Counted from the stretch's first letter, positions 34,388-43,718 are shown. The stretch: DNA of 64,000 nucleotides from Lactiplantibacillus daowaiensis (GCF_005405085.1 NZ_BJDJ01000001.1:124001-188000), one strand, 5' to 3'. The notes: generated by a model from the letters alone, not told the origin. A program made the numbers and translations.

Positions 34388-35167
34388 ATGGCTAATCGAC
34401 GTACCACTCATAATCCCCATCAATTCGTCAATACTGCCGACCATCGGCGTCAACTCCAACTCGCTGTCCAGATGGCATTACCGACTAATGTCCACGTCTT
34501 AGCCCGTAACTTTGCCCGCTCGAGTGCGAGTTCGTATTGGTTACTGATGTTAGATCAATCCCACGGGCAAGCACCGTGCTTTTTAACGTTGCGGATCGCT
34601 GACCATACGTTGTGGCTAGCAAACCATGATCAGTTAACGATCACTTGGCAAGCCGGTGACTTTCAAGCCGTTCAGCAAACCTTACGGGATCAACTGACAC
34701 CCGCAATTTTGCAACGCTACAGCTATCAGTTAACGACGGTTGATATCATCACATTACGATTAATTTTACACTTAGAACAACACCAATTAATTTGGCTCGT
34801 CCAGCTGTCACCGACTATCGCGAAGGCTTATAAAAATCAACAACTAGATTTGCAGGCTGACTTCTTAGACGCAAAATTATTGTTGGGTAATATGAACAAC
34901 AGCAGTTTACAGTTAGTCCCGGTTGAACAAGCCGCTTTTCAGCAACGCTTAGGGCAGTATTTTGGCCGTAATTTATTATTTTCACAATTCACCAGTCACC
35001 GCTTATTACGACTACTCCCAACCAATCAATGGATTCGCCCGTTACTGCAAGTCTTACCACCAACGCCCCACTTGGAAACCCAGTTAGCGGCAGCTTATGG
35101 CACTGACTTTGTGCGCGTTGGCGTCGAAGCGATTCGGCAACAAGCCCAACAAGTAGTAACATCATAG
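34388..35167 (+). CDS. Hypothetical protein, 259 aa
   Basis: A soluble Gln/Leu-rich protein with no signal, membrane helix or motif I recognise. It begins with a basic NRRTTHNPHQFVNTADHRRQ segment. ATG 34388 is preceded by CAGGAGGCC. It has its own weak terminator-like hairpin after the stop and is divergent from the chitosanase gene. Function unknown. Confidence 0.7.
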   Translation: MANRRTTHNPHQFVNTADHRRQLQLAVQMALPTNVHVLARNFARSSASSYWLLMLDQSHGQAPCFLTLRIADHTLWLANHDQLTITWQAGDFQAVQQTLRDQLTPAILQRYSYQLTTVDIITLRLILHLEQHQLIWLVQLSPTIAKAYKNQQLDLQADFLDAKLLLGNMNNSSLQLVPVEQAAFQQRLGQYFGRNLLFSQFTSHRLLRLLPTNQWIRPLLQVLPPTPHLETQLAAAYGTDFVRVGVEAIRQQAQQVVTS

Positions 35168-35214
35168 GCAAAAACGGCACCTTTGCAGGGCGCTGTTTTT
35201 TATTTTTTAGGTAC

Positions 35215-35243
35215 AAAAAGGTCCAAGTCAACTGACTTGGACC
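35215..35243 (-). terminator. Terminator of the Pnu transporter gene
   Basis: GGTCCAAGTC/GACTTGGACC with a 4-nt loop, followed on the minus strand by TTTTT. Confidence 0.85.
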
Positions 35244-35278
35244 CACTGCCGGAAAGACAAATTCCGTTGATTTAATTT

Positions 35279-36052
35279 TTAGTGATCTAAACCAAAGGCA
35301 TGTTGGTCATCGCTATTAGCCTCAGCTGCTGCTTTTTCTTCAGCAACTAACCGGGCCCGTTCACGCTTGTTGTACCAAGGTGAAACTGTGAAGGCCAAAA
35401 TATCATTGATCAAGTAGATCGAACTGTTGATAAACATCGCTAAGGTTGCAGAACCTTGACGGAAAGAAATGAACCAAAGCACCATTTGGGCTAACCCAGA
35501 GGCGATCCACCAGAAGTATTGGTTGTTGTAACGCAAGAAGCAGATCACACCAGCGGTTAAACAGATGGCAAAGCTAATCGCATCGACCCAAGGCCGAGGA
35601 TCATCAGTTAACGCTCCAATTAAGTAGCCTGAAAGTCCATAAACAACTAGTGTCGCCACAATGGCAACAACCCAAGTCCGGCCAGTAAACTTCCGAATCT
35701 TAGAAACCATGTTCACGTTCCAGTTAGCACTTAGCAAGACCGGGATATCCAAAGTCACCACATAGGCCAATTGTTCCCCGATACTTAAATAATTCTTGGC
35801 TGAAAAGCCAACAACGATAAAACAAAGTGCTGAAATAACCCCTAACAATCCATTAACAGATTTGGCAGCGTTGATTGCTAGCACACATAAAACACCCAAA
35901 GTCGTCCCAATAAATGTTAAGATGGTTAATGGCGTAATTGGGGCGCTCACCAAAGTCATCACTTGGCAACCCAAGCTAAAGTAGAATAAATAGTAGTTTT
36001 GTTGTGGCCAACCTTTTAGTTGGTGCGATAAAAATTTAAAATAATTACTCAA
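35279..36052 (-). CDS. Pnu-family vitamin/nucleoside transporter (PnuC or PnuN type)
   Basis: A 257-residue membrane protein with about seven helices and conserved Asn/Trp residues (INAAKSVNGLLG, NYFWW-like QYFWWIAS, NSSIYLINDI) typical of PnuC-family facilitators for nicotinamide riboside and related compounds, plus a charged C-terminal tail (KRERARLVAEEK). I prefer TTG 36052 (SNYFKFL), ~9 nt behind AAAGAGG; the frame is open to 36079. An NrdR-like box upstream makes a deoxynucleoside transporter (PnuN) a serious alternative to PnuC. Confidence 0.8.
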   Translation of the reverse strand: MSNYFKFLSHQLKGWPQQNYYLFYFSLGCQVMTLVSAPITPLTILTFIGTTLGVLCVLAINAAKSVNGLLGVISALCFIVVGFSAKNYLSIGEQLAYVVTLDIPVLLSANWNVNMVSKIRKFTGRTWVVAIVATLVVYGLSGYLIGALTDDPRPWVDAISFAICLTAGVICFLRYNNQYFWWIASGLAQMVLWFISFRQGSATLAMFINSSIYLINDILAFTVSPWYNKRERARLVAEEKAAAEANSDDQHAFGLDH

Positions 36053-36120
36053 AATCAAAATCCTCTTTCCGTCATTCAATATCTGCCGTTAAAACGCTTA
36101 GTTGGCCAACTAATAAGTTG

Positions 36121-36170
36121 AACACTACCACATGTAGTGTTCCCGTTTGAAACAACACTATATATTGTAT
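36121..36170 (-). promoter_or_regulatory. NrdR-like box and companion palindrome upstream of the Pnu gene
   Basis: ACACTATATATTGTAT (36155-36170) matches 15 of 16 positions of the NrdR box acaCwAtATaTwGtgt as I recall it. A second palindrome, AACACTAC-N5-GTAGTGTT (36121-36141), lies 31.5 bp away centre to centre, the normal spacing of NrdR box pairs, but its half-sites are 3 nt too far apart. Confidence 0.5.
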
Positions 36171-36245
36171 CATTATCTTTGACGATGAAAAGGACTAATT
36201 TTGATTTATTAAAATGGTTGTTTACAATCAATCCGCTTACTTGAC

Positions 36246-36280
36246 CGTCAGACCGGTATTTTTGGCCTGACGATTTTTTT
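36246..36280 (+). terminator. Orphan plus-strand terminator
   Basis: CGTCAG/CTGACG with an inner CC/GG pair, then ATTTTTTT. No plus-strand gene lies within 1 kb upstream. Confidence 0.6.
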
Positions 36281-36519
36281 ATAACTTTTTTATATCAAGG
36301 GCTGTACTAATTTTAGGATTAGTTCTAACTTCAAACACACTAAATCAGCGTTAATGCCCGTCATTATGCTGATTTAGCTCCGTTTTAACTCGTTATTATC
36401 CTAATCGTTAATGGCCCTCTCACTAACTAAAAGTCATTAATTAACAGAATATTTTTAAATCAAGTTGTCTGTCTTATCTCCAGCCGTAATCGGCCCCTGC
36501 CGGCCTAAAACTTTGCGTT
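36281..36519. other. Non-coding gap with inverted repeats before map
   Basis: It contains ACTAAT/ATTAGT (36306-36323) and a perfect 10-bp repeat CTAAATCAGC/GCTGATTTAG (36340-36349, 36368-36377) with an 18-nt loop and no T-run. No coding frame is convincing. Function unknown. Confidence 0.4.
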
Positions 36520-36548
36520 TTGTCGGATTTCACTGGCTGGAGTATACT
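36520..36548 (+). promoter_or_regulatory. map promoter
   Basis: TTGTCG (36520-36525), 17-nt spacer, TATACT (36543-36548), leaving a ~45-nt leader. Confidence 0.7.
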
Positions 36549-36600
36549 AGGTGTTGGAACGTATTTACTACTAAAATATTTAAGTTTTAATGGAGGACAC

Positions 36601-37389
36601 ATGATAACACTTAAATCAGATCGTGAAATTAAGGGGATGCAAGCAGCCGGCGACATTATGGTCGGGTTGTTTCATGCCTTAGAAGATTACATTAAACCTG
36701 GAATCACCACTTGGGATGTAGATCATTTTGCCTATGACTACATTACCGCACACGACGCGACGCCTGGCGAATTAAACTTTGAAGGCTACAAGTACTCCAC
36801 TTGTGTCAGCGTCAATGACATGATTTGTCATGGTTGCCCAAGTAAAGATATCTTGGTTAAAGATGGTGACTTATTAAAAGTCGACACTGTTATTAACTAT
36901 CATGGTTACTTGAGTGATTCTTGCCACGCCTTTGTGGCTGGCACCCCATCACCAGAAGTTGAGAAGCTCATGGCAGTTACACATGAAGCGTTATACCGTG
37001 GTATTGACCAAGCCGTTGTCGGCAACCGGATCGGTGACATTGGCTGGGCAATCCAAGACTATGCTGAAAACCAAATGGGTTACGGCGTGGTTCGCGAATA
37101 CATCGGCCATGGTATTGGACCAACGATGCACGAAAAACCAGATGTACCCCACTACGGCGAAGCCGGTCATGGGACCCGTTTAAAGGCGGGGATGACGATC
37201 ACCATCGAACCAATGGTCAACATTGGCGACTGGCGTTCATGTGAAACGGCTGACGATGGTTGGACCGTTAAAACCCTTGATGGTAGCTTAAGTTGCCAAT
37301 ACGAACACACCCTCGTGGTGACTGATGATGGGCCTAAGATCTTATCATCATTTGACAATGACTTTGATGCTAAATATTTATTGAAGTAA
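36601..37389 (+). CDS. map: Methionine aminopeptidase, type I
   Basis: A 262-residue metalloprotease that removes the initiator Met from nascent proteins. The five dinuclear-metal ligands are visible: Asp in KVDTVINYHG, Asp in YLSDSCHAF, His in GIGPTMHEKP, Glu in ITIEPM and Glu in CQYEHTLVV. I chose ATG 36601 behind GGAGGA; the open frame 81 nt upstream covers the promoter. It is not in the secY-adk context common in Firmicutes, so a second map gene may exist. Confidence 0.95.
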   Translation: MITLKSDREIKGMQAAGDIMVGLFHALEDYIKPGITTWDVDHFAYDYITAHDATPGELNFEGYKYSTCVSVNDMICHGCPSKDILVKDGDLLKVDTVINYHGYLSDSCHAFVAGTPSPEVEKLMAVTHEALYRGIDQAVVGNRIGDIGWAIQDYAENQMGYGVVREYIGHGIGPTMHEKPDVPHYGEAGHGTRLKAGMTITIEPMVNIGDWRSCETADDGWTVKTLDGSLSCQYEHTLVVTDDGPKILSSFDNDFDAKYLLK

Positions 37390-37391
37390 GC

Positions 37392-37430
37392 AAAAAGACC
37401 TGCTAGCAAGTTGCCAGTAGGTCTTTTTTT
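37392..37430. terminator. Bidirectional terminator between map and rbsU
   Basis: AAAAAGACCT.CT pairs with AG.AGGTCTTTTT, T/A runs on both sides. Confidence 0.85.
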
Positions 37431-37439
37431 GTCGGGCAC

Positions 37440-38324
37440 TTAAATCAAAACCGTGACCGTCGCCGCTGCTAAGATTAAGACTAATCCTAACACGGTAATT
37501 TGCATTTCCTTGCGGGTCTTCTTTTGGCCTAAGAACCAGATTCCCGTTAAAGTTGCCAAAACAACTGACGTTTGAGACAAGATAAATCCGGTTGCTAACC
37601 CATTCATGTTTGGTTGCGCTGAAATCAAATACGTTAAGGCTGCAAAGGCAAAGAACAAACCGGAGAAGATATGGCGATAGGATACGCCTTCAGTTAGCGC
37701 TAGCTTTTCACCGCGCATTGCCAACACCACCGCATAAACGACGCCCACTAAGACCATCCCGATCGCTTGTGGTAAGAACGCCTGCATCCCACTTAACTTA
37801 GTGGCTTGTGGCGCCGCAGAATAAGCCCAGTAGCCGATTTCACCAACGGCCAACCATAAGACCGCTTTTCGCAATAACTTGGCATTACCAGCATCTTTAT
37901 GTTCCGACCAAACGGTTAAGCTCGCACCGATAATAATTAAGACTAACGCCAAACCACCTAACGTCTTCGCCATCGCAGTTGGCCAATCACCTAAGGCAAT
38001 CACACCCCACAATGACGCGCCTAACAATTGAAAGGCCGTTGTCACTGGCATGGCACGTGATGAACCGACCATCGTAAAAGCTTTAAAGGTAATGATTTGA
38101 GCACTCGCCCAGCCAATTCCTGAAATGATGGCAAAAATCAAATCATGACCGGTCGGTAAGGCGATACCTTGGATCATCGCAAAGACGATGGCAAATAACA
38201 ATGTCCCTAAGGTCGATCCTAAAATCTGATTAACGGGACGACCACCGATCTTTGAAGCAATGGTGGGATATAATCCCCACCCTAACAATGGGCCAAGCCC
38301 AATCAACAATGCCGTTGCGTTCAT
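37440..38324 (-). CDS. rbsU: Ribose uptake protein RbsU (GRP transporter family)
   Basis: A 294-residue membrane protein with ten predicted helices in two repeats; the glucose/ribose porter (GRP) marks include LLGWGLYPTIASK, NQILGSTLGTLLFA and SRAMPVTTAFQLLGASLWG. In lactobacilli RbsU replaces the ABC ribose importer. It is the last gene of rbsK-rbsD-rbsU (28 nt after rbsD), with AGGAGG before the ATG. Confidence 0.92.
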   Translation of the reverse strand: MNATALLIGLGPLLGWGLYPTIASKIGGRPVNQILGSTLGTLLFAIVFAMIQGIALPTGHDLIFAIISGIGWASAQIITFKAFTMVGSSRAMPVTTAFQLLGASLWGVIALGDWPTAMAKTLGGLALVLIIIGASLTVWSEHKDAGNAKLLRKAVLWLAVGEIGYWAYSAAPQATKLSGMQAFLPQAIGMVLVGVVYAVVLAMRGEKLALTEGVSYRHIFSGLFFAFAALTYLISAQPNMNGLATGFILSQTSVVLATLTGIWFLGQKKTRKEMQITVLGLVLILAAATVTVLI

Positions 38325-38352
38325 GTGTATTCCCTCCTATGCCAGTTACCGC

Positions 38353-38748
38353 TTAAAACGTGACGCCACTTTCCAATAAGATATTCGCATATGGTGTCAT
38401 TTCACCCGTGCGCACAAATGCACGACAGTCATGCAAACTTTGTTTCATCTCATCATGTGGGATAAATGTGATTGGTGTGTCTGGCAACCGCTTTTTAATC
38501 GCCGTTAACATCGCCGGATTTTGCGTTTTGATTTCGCTGGCCAAATAGATCCGTTGAACTTCTAGTTCTTCTAAGACATTGTTCAAAACTTGCATAAAGC
38601 TTGGAATGCCGTTATCTACGGCTAAGTCGATTTTTTCAGTATCCATTGGAACAGGCATGCCAGCATCACCGATACTAAGCTTGTCAAAATGGCCCATTTG
38701 CGCAATCACGCGTGATAAATCTGAATTGATCACTTTACTTTTTTTCAT
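38353..38748 (-). CDS. rbsD: D-ribose pyranase
   Basis: A 131-residue mutarotase converting beta-pyranose to the furanose form used by ribokinase. It shows the family pattern: [20 protein letters not shown] (catalytic His20), [16 protein letters not shown]-like [12 protein letters not shown] and the C-terminal [16 protein letters not shown]. Its start codon overlaps the rbsK stop (TAATG), so the two are coupled. Confidence 0.95.
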   Translation of the reverse strand: MKKSKVINSDLSRVIAQMGHFDKLSIGDAGMPVPMDTEKIDLAVDNGIPSFMQVLNNVLEELEVQRIYLASEIKTQNPAMLTAIKKRLPDTPITFIPHDEMKQSLHDCRAFVRTGEMTPYANILLESGVTF

Positions 38749-39668
38749 TAGTCTAACCCCGCTTCAATTAATTCATGCCGATAAGGAATCGATGGTTGGG
38801 CACCAAACCGTTGTACCGTTAATGACGAGGCCCCATTACCATAACGAATCGCTGCTTCTAAATTACTAAAATCAGTGGCTAAGACGCTCGCCATCGCCCC
38901 AATAAAAGTGTCACCGGCTGAGGTCGTATCGACCGCCTCAACTTTGTATGCCGGGATAATCCCATGGCGACCATCAACATCGTAGAAGGCCCCCTTGCTG
39001 CCAATCGTAATAATGACGGCAGCAATGCCTAATGCATGTAAGGCTGCCGCAGCGGCTAACATGCTGGCTTCATCAGTAATCTTGATTCCCGTTAAAATTT
39101 CCGTTTCCGTCTCATTTGGGATAATCATGTCAGTCACTGCAAGTAACTCAGCTGGGACTTCTGCCATAGCAGGGGCCGGATTTAAGATGGTCCGAACGCC
39201 GGCTGCTTGCGCCAACTTAAACGCCGTGATTGTACTGTCGGTAGCGCTTTCAAATTGAGCAATAATGAAATCACTCTGTTCGATCAACGCCCGTTGAGCC
39301 GTGACATAAGCTGAATCAAACGCCATGTTGGCCCCCGCGTGAATCATAATCTGATTTTCACCGGCATCATCGACGACAACATACGCTTGACCAGTCGAAG
39401 TCTGGGTCAACGTCGTCACCCCAGTTAAATCGATTTGTTCTTGTTGTAACAAATCAAGCATCGCCTTACCGGCATCATCATCACCGACTGCCCCAATAAA
39501 GTAAGTTTTCGCATCTGAGCGTTGGGCCGCAACCGCTTGATTAGCACCCTTACCGCCGCCAGCTGAGAAGACTTCTTTTGTGTGCATCGTTTCGCCGGGT
39601 TTCGGCATTTGCTTCACGCGAATCGTGCGATCGAGATTGATACTACCAATAACAGTGACTGTATTCAT
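38748..39668 (-). CDS. rbsK: Ribokinase
   Basis: A 306-residue PfkB-family sugar kinase that phosphorylates ribose at O5. Signatures are [26 protein letters not shown] and [14 protein letters not shown] with the catalytic Asp in AGDTF. GGAGGG precedes ATG 39668. It is the first gene downstream of the operators at 39714-39740. Confidence 0.96.
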   Translation of the reverse strand: MNTVTVIGSINLDRTIRVKQMPKPGETMHTKEVFSAGGGKGANQAVAAQRSDAKTYFIGAVGDDDAGKAMLDLLQQEQIDLTGVTTLTQTSTGQAYVVVDDAGENQIMIHAGANMAFDSAYVTAQRALIEQSDFIIAQFESATDSTITAFKLAQAAGVRTILNPAPAMAEVPAELLAVTDMIIPNETETEILTGIKITDEASMLAAAAALHALGIAAVIITIGSKGAFYDVDGRHGIIPAYKVEAVDTTSAGDTFIGAMASVLATDFSNLEAAIRYGNGASSLTVQRFGAQPSIPYRHELIEAGLD

Positions 39669-39713
39669 GAGAATCCCTCCAATAATTACTGATTATGTGC
39701 TATTTTTCCGTTA

Positions 39714-39740
39714 TTAAAACGTTTTATGAAAACGTTTTAA
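39714..39740 (-). promoter_or_regulatory. Tandem LacI-type operators before rbsK
   Basis: TTAAAACGTTTTA (39714-39726) and TGAAAACGTTTTAA (39727-39740) are adjacent CG-centred palindromes 13 bp apart. They suit RbsR and, for the second, also CcpA. Confidence 0.7.
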
Positions 39741-39772
39741 TAGAACAACAAAAATATAGCACATCTGAATCA

Positions 39773-40771
39773 TTAATTCAAATGTGCTGTTGAATTTCTT
39801 TCAATTAATTTAACTGGTAAGCGGCGCTCATCCCACGGTTGGTCGGGGGTTTGAATCCGCGATAATAAAATTTTAGCGGTCACTTGTCCGAGCTCAAAAA
39901 TCGGCTGGGCAATCGTGGTCAGTTGCGGTGTCACATATTCACACATCTCCACATTATCATAGCCAATCACACTATAATCTTGTGGGACTCGTTTACCCGC
40001 TTCGGCTAAACCGAGATAGAGTCCAAACGCGATCTCATCGTTGACCGCAAAGACCCCCGTCGCTGTTGTCTTTAATAGTGCTGGCACCGCTTGGCGGCCA
40101 CCAACTTTAGACAGTGGTGTGGTAATTAACGTGAACTGTGATGATGCATAGACCGTGCGAAAGCCAGCTAGCCGCTGTTGAATGTTGCTGGCGGCTTGAT
40201 CCGGCATCAAAATAGCCACGTGTTGATGGCCGAGTTGCTTTAAATGCATCGCCGCTAAGCGACCCCCTTCAAAGTCATCGGTCAGCACAGCATCACTAAT
40301 CCCTTCCGCTTTTTTTTGATCCAAAACAATAAACGGCCGCTGATTGGCACGTAAGACTTCATTGATAGCCTGATTCGAAACGGCCGAGCTGGCAATAATG
40401 AAGCCATCAACACCACGATGACTAAGTTCGGTTAAATAGCCGGTTTCTTTAGCTGCATCTAAGTCGGCATTGCAAAGCATCGTAATGAAGTTGGCTTGAT
40501 ATAAGACTTGTTCGATGCCGCGAATCAACTCACCGAAAAACGGGTTCGTAATGTCCGGGACTAAGACACCGATCGTCTTACTTGTCTTCATAATCATCCG
40601 ACGCGCAAAATAGTCTGGTTCGTAATGTAAATCTGCTTTAGCCGTTTGGACCTTAGCGACAGTCGTTGGACTGAACTTATCGCCTCTGCCGTTCAAAATT
40701 TGGGAGACCGTCGAAATGGAGACCCCCGAAAGTTTCGCCACATCCTTGATTGTGATTGCTTTGTTCTTCAT
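39773..40771 (-). CDS. rbsR: Ribose operon repressor, LacI family
   Basis: A 332-residue LacI-type regulator: helix-turn-helix ITIKDVAKLSGVSISTVSQI with hinge helix, then a periplasmic-binding-like ligand domain (IGVLVPDITNPFFGELIRGI, AVLTDDFEGGRLA, VFAVNDEIAFGLYLGL, SVIGYDNVEMCEYVTPQLTT). I prefer ATG 40771 (MKNKAITIKD), six nt behind AGGGGG; the ATG at 40777 abuts it. It lies upstream of and co-directional with rbsKDU; the operators are in the rbsR-rbsK gap. Confidence 0.93.
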   Translation of the reverse strand: MKNKAITIKDVAKLSGVSISTVSQILNGRGDKFSPTTVAKVQTAKADLHYEPDYFARRMIMKTSKTIGVLVPDITNPFFGELIRGIEQVLYQANFITMLCNADLDAAKETGYLTELSHRGVDGFIIASSAVSNQAINEVLRANQRPFIVLDQKKAEGISDAVLTDDFEGGRLAAMHLKQLGHQHVAILMPDQAASNIQQRLAGFRTVYASSQFTLITTPLSKVGGRQAVPALLKTTATGVFAVNDEIAFGLYLGLAEAGKRVPQDYSVIGYDNVEMCEYVTPQLTTIAQPIFELGQVTAKILLSRIQTPDQPWDERRLPVKLIERNSTAHLN

Positions 40772-40837
40772 GTTCATCCCCCTATCCCTAAGTTACAACT
40801 TATTGTATAACAGTTATGCCAATTATGCGCGCCCAAT

Positions 40838-40865
40838 CAAAAAAGCGTGCTCATTGCAAGCACGC
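40838..40865 (-). terminator. Terminator of the DUF2252 gene
   Basis: GCGTGCT/AGCACGC stem with a 7-nt loop, then a T-run on the minus strand. Confidence 0.85.
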
Positions 40866-40873
40866 CATCATCA

Positions 40874-42223
40874 TTAAACCAAATCTAAAAAGGTCTGATA
40901 ATCATCTTCAACTTGGCTCACATAGGCTTCCGCCCATTGACCCATCGCCTCATCGAACTTATCAGAACTGCCAACGTAACCACGAATCATGGCGGCCGTT
41001 GGACTTTGCGCATGGGCTTGGGCCAAAATCATCGCACAAGTATTGGCATAGGCCTTGAATTGGCCCCAAGACAGTGTTGGAATATCGATCGATTCCTTCA
41101 TGTCCCGGAACTGCCGCACGTAAAAACTCTTATCTTGCATTTGAAAATAACCTAAAAAGACATCGGAAGTCGATTGTAAAATGCGTTGTGAACTGACGAT
41201 CCGTTGCCCTTCCGTTAATTCCAAAGCCGCCGTCAATTCTTGACGAGCTTGACTACCGACTTTCCGCGTTGGTAATGCCTCTTTGATTTGTAAGACCATA
41301 TGGCTACCGTCCGTACTCGTTAATAAGACCAAGTAACATAACGATCCAAAGCTCCCGACCCCAACACTATGGCGAATAATATCCGTGACCTCATATTGCG
41401 ATAACAGTAACGCCACATCGGTCCGAACGGTTTGTAAGTATTGCTTGATACCATGTTTTAAATTCCGATACGTCTTCTTGTTAACATGAACCGAGCGAGG
41501 GGCATTGTCTCTAAATTGGCGTTCACCTTGACTGTTCGTGAGGGTAAACTTACGCACGACTTGTTCAGAATTACGTTTAGCCGCTTTTTTGACCAAATCA
41601 GCAATGAAATCCACCGTATCTTCTGGTTCACCGCCGAAATTCAAGACCGACTGTACTTCATTATCACGATAAAAGCGCGCCAGCGTCGTTTGGTCAAACA
41701 TCTGCTTAATCCCTTCACGATAACTAGCACTCGCTTCACGCACCAGCTTTTCAACTTTTTTAGGTTTAAAGTCATTATCCCGGGCTGCTAAAATGATGCT
41801 AACTAATAACCGGCGTAAATCCCATTCCCACGGGTGTACCCCGGCTTCATCGAAGTCATTTAAATCAAAAACTAACCGCCGTTCTGGTGACGCATAAAAC
41901 CCAAAGTTACCTAGATGGGCATCCCCGCAAACGACAGCTGGAATCTCAGTTGAGTGTTGATAATCTAAATCATAATCCATTAATTCGACCGAACCGCGGA
42001 AAAAAGCAAACGCGGACGCACTCATGCGCTCCCGTCGCAGTGGCAACAGTTCGGGCACCAGCATTTCACGGACATGGCGTAAATAAGCGGCGGCGTCGCG
42101 TTCAACTGGGACAAACGTCCCTAATTGGTCAAATGACGTGACCGAACGCCGGGCTTTACCGATCGCAATCAATTCAGCGACGGTGTGGTGCTGACGAATA
42201 TGCGTTAAATCTAATGGTGGCAT
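40874..42223 (-). CDS. DUF2252 family protein
   Basis: A ~449-residue protein of the DUF2252 family, distantly kinase-like. The core motif VCGDAHLGNFGFY followed by VFDLNDFDEAGVHPWEWDL resembles the HxxN catalytic loop and DFD-type metal motif of aminoglycoside/choline kinases. Other conserved parts are SVGVGSFG and YVRQFRDMK. No substrate is known. The start could be ATG 42223 or 42229; AAAGGA spacing favours 42223. Confidence 0.88.
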   Translation of the reverse strand: MPPLDLTHIRQHHTVAELIAIGKARRSVTSFDQLGTFVPVERDAAAYLRHVREMLVPELLPLRRERMSASAFAFFRGSVELMDYDLDYQHSTEIPAVVCGDAHLGNFGFYASPERRLVFDLNDFDEAGVHPWEWDLRRLLVSIILAARDNDFKPKKVEKLVREASASYREGIKQMFDQTTLARFYRDNEVQSVLNFGGEPEDTVDFIADLVKKAAKRNSEQVVRKFTLTNSQGERQFRDNAPRSVHVNKKTYRNLKHGIKQYLQTVRTDVALLLSQYEVTDIIRHSVGVGSFGSLCYLVLLTSTDGSHMVLQIKEALPTRKVGSQARQELTAALELTEGQRIVSSQRILQSTSDVFLGYFQMQDKSFYVRQFRDMKESIDIPTLSWGQFKAYANTCAMILAQAHAQSPTAAMIRGYVGSSDKFDEAMGQWAEAYVSQVEDDYQTFLDLV

Positions 42224-42354
42224 GGACATCAATCCTTTGTTTTGAGCTGTCTCTATTATACCGATTTATACCCTTAAAACGAAATACTTGTGCATCGAAT
42301 TATGCTGTTATTATTAAGGACTGCAAACTGTTCTGTCACAAGGCTTAAACATGG

Positions 42355-42383
42355 TTGACGCCACGCCAGACTTAGGCTACCAT
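42355..42383 (+). promoter_or_regulatory. ndk promoter
   Basis: TTGACG (42355-42360), 17-nt spacer, TACCAT (42378-42383). Confidence 0.55.
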
Positions 42384-42440
42384 TAAGTCAGCGGCTAGTG
42401 GAAGCGCTTACTAAAAACTCTTTTCTAGGAGGACATCATT

Positions 42441-42905
42441 ATGGCAAATTCAGAAAAAACATTGGTACTAGTTAAACCAGACGGGGTTGCTGAGGGTCAT
42501 ATTGGCGAAATTATCTCGCGTTTCGAAAAAAAGCACTATCACATTTCAGCATTAAAGGTGATCAAGGCTGACAAAGACCAATTAGCACAACATTATAGGG
42601 AAAAAGTCGAAAAGCCATACTTTAATGAAATCGAAACATACATGATGGAAGGGCCATTAGTAGCCATTATCGTGAGCGGCACTGGCGTGGTGAAGTCCGT
42701 TCACCGCTTAGCTGGTAATACCCGGCCAAGTGATGCCCAACCTGGCACGATTCGGGGCGACTTTGCCCACGAATATCCAGATGGCATCTTAAGAAATGTC
42801 ATCCACACCTCCGATAGTCGCGAAAATGCCCATCACGAAATCGCAATCTGGTTCCCAGAACTAGCCGTTAGTGCGCGTAAAGACTTGAAAAAGAGTAAAA
42901 AATAA
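42441..42905 (+). CDS. ndk: Nucleoside diphosphate kinase
   Basis: A 154-residue enzyme that balances nucleoside triphosphates by transferring phosphate through a His intermediate. It begins KTLVLVKPDGVAEG and carries the active-site His122 in RNVIHTSDS; the C-terminal extension is Lys-rich (KDLKKSKK). AGGAGGA precedes the ATG. Monocistronic. Some residues depart from the norm (a VK.H.LAGNT segment replaces the common R.L.G.T), but the fold and His are intact. Confidence 0.93.
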   Translation: MANSEKTLVLVKPDGVAEGHIGEIISRFEKKHYHISALKVIKADKDQLAQHYREKVEKPYFNEIETYMMEGPLVAIIVSGTGVVKSVHRLAGNTRPSDAQPGTIRGDFAHEYPDGILRNVIHTSDSRENAHHEIAIWFPELAVSARKDLKKSKK

Positions 42906-42928
42906 TTAAAAATTAGCGACAATTTATA

Positions 42929-42966
42929 AAAAGGCACCTGCGACTTCAACCGTCACAGGTGCCTTT
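42929..42966. terminator. Bidirectional terminator after ndk
   Basis: AAAGGCACCTG/CAGGTGCCTTT, loop ~15 nt. Confidence 0.85.
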
Positions 42967-42979
42967 CATTTACACAAAC

Positions 42980-43204
42980 TTAACGCCGATAATGTTGGAT
43001 AATCGCAATAATCAAAGCAACCAGTAAAATCACACTGCCCGCAATCACAATCCACACTGCTGACCACAACAACGGCTGTAGCTTCTGATAGCTAGCCCCT
43101 TGGTCTAACTTCACCAAATTCGCCACTAATTGACCAGCACCCACAATTAAGATCGCAATCGCCCCAATTAGAATATTTCCTGGTAATTTCAATTGTCCAA
43201 ACAT
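42980..43204 (-). CDS. Small two-helix membrane protein
   Basis: A 74-residue protein with two hydrophobic segments (about 9-31 and 45-69). I chose ATG 43204, with AAAGGTGTGGGG upstream. It follows trxA by 16 nt on the same strand and is probably co-transcribed. Function unknown. Confidence 0.65.
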   Translation of the reverse strand: MFGQLKLPGNILIGAIAILIVGAGQLVANLVKLDQGASYQKLQPLLWSAVWIVIAGSVILLVALIIAIIQHYRR

Positions 43205-43220
43205 CGCACACCCCACACCT

Positions 43221-43553
43221 TTATTCAGCCGTTACTTCAGCTAATTTTTGATCCAGATACTTCTTCAACGCCCCTTGTGGATGAAAGCCCACAACTTTTT
43301 CAGCGGGCTTACCGTGCTTAAAAATGACTAATGCAGGGATACTCATAATCTCAAGTTTTTCAGCAAGTGCCTGATTTTGATCCACATCTAATGAGGCAAA
43401 TTTGATTTTGCCATCATATGCTTCATCTAGCGCTTCTAAAGCCGGCGTTTGCATCTTACAGGGCCCGCACCAATCGGCCCAAAAATCAACAACGGTCAAA
43501 TCAGTACCAGCCGCTACGTTTTCGAATTCAGCGCCCGTAATTGGTTCTAACAT
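43221..43553 (-). CDS. trxA: Thioredoxin
   Basis: A 110-residue thioredoxin with the redox motif WCGPC (Cys29, Cys32) in VVDFWADWCGPCK and the cis-proline loop IMSIPALVIF. It reduces protein disulfides in the cytoplasm. ATG 43553 follows GTGAGG; the longer frame (43568) has no ribosome site. The genome probably has further trx genes. Confidence 0.95.
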   Translation of the reverse strand: MLEPITGAEFENVAAGTDLTVVDFWADWCGPCKMQTPALEALDEAYDGKIKFASLDVDQNQALAEKLEIMSIPALVIFKHGKPAEKVVGFHPQGALKKYLDQKLAEVTAE

Positions 43554-43663
43554 ATTTTGTTGCCTCACTTTAATTAATTTCGACGTATCTGTACACGCCT
43601 AAGCTAAGTCTTATCATACCACGGTTAATTCAGTCCTCGCACATTCGCGGTTTTTAGCAACAC

Positions 43664-43705
43664 AAAAAGCGTTAGTTACTATGGCGGTTTGTAACTAGCG
43701 CTTTT
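43664..43705 (-). terminator. Terminator of the mtl operon
   Basis: Minus-strand arms AAGCG.TAGTTAC and GTAACTA.CGCTT, then TTTTT. It lies 14 nt past the mtlD stop. Confidence 0.85.
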
Positions 43706-43718
43706 AAGTTAGACAGCT

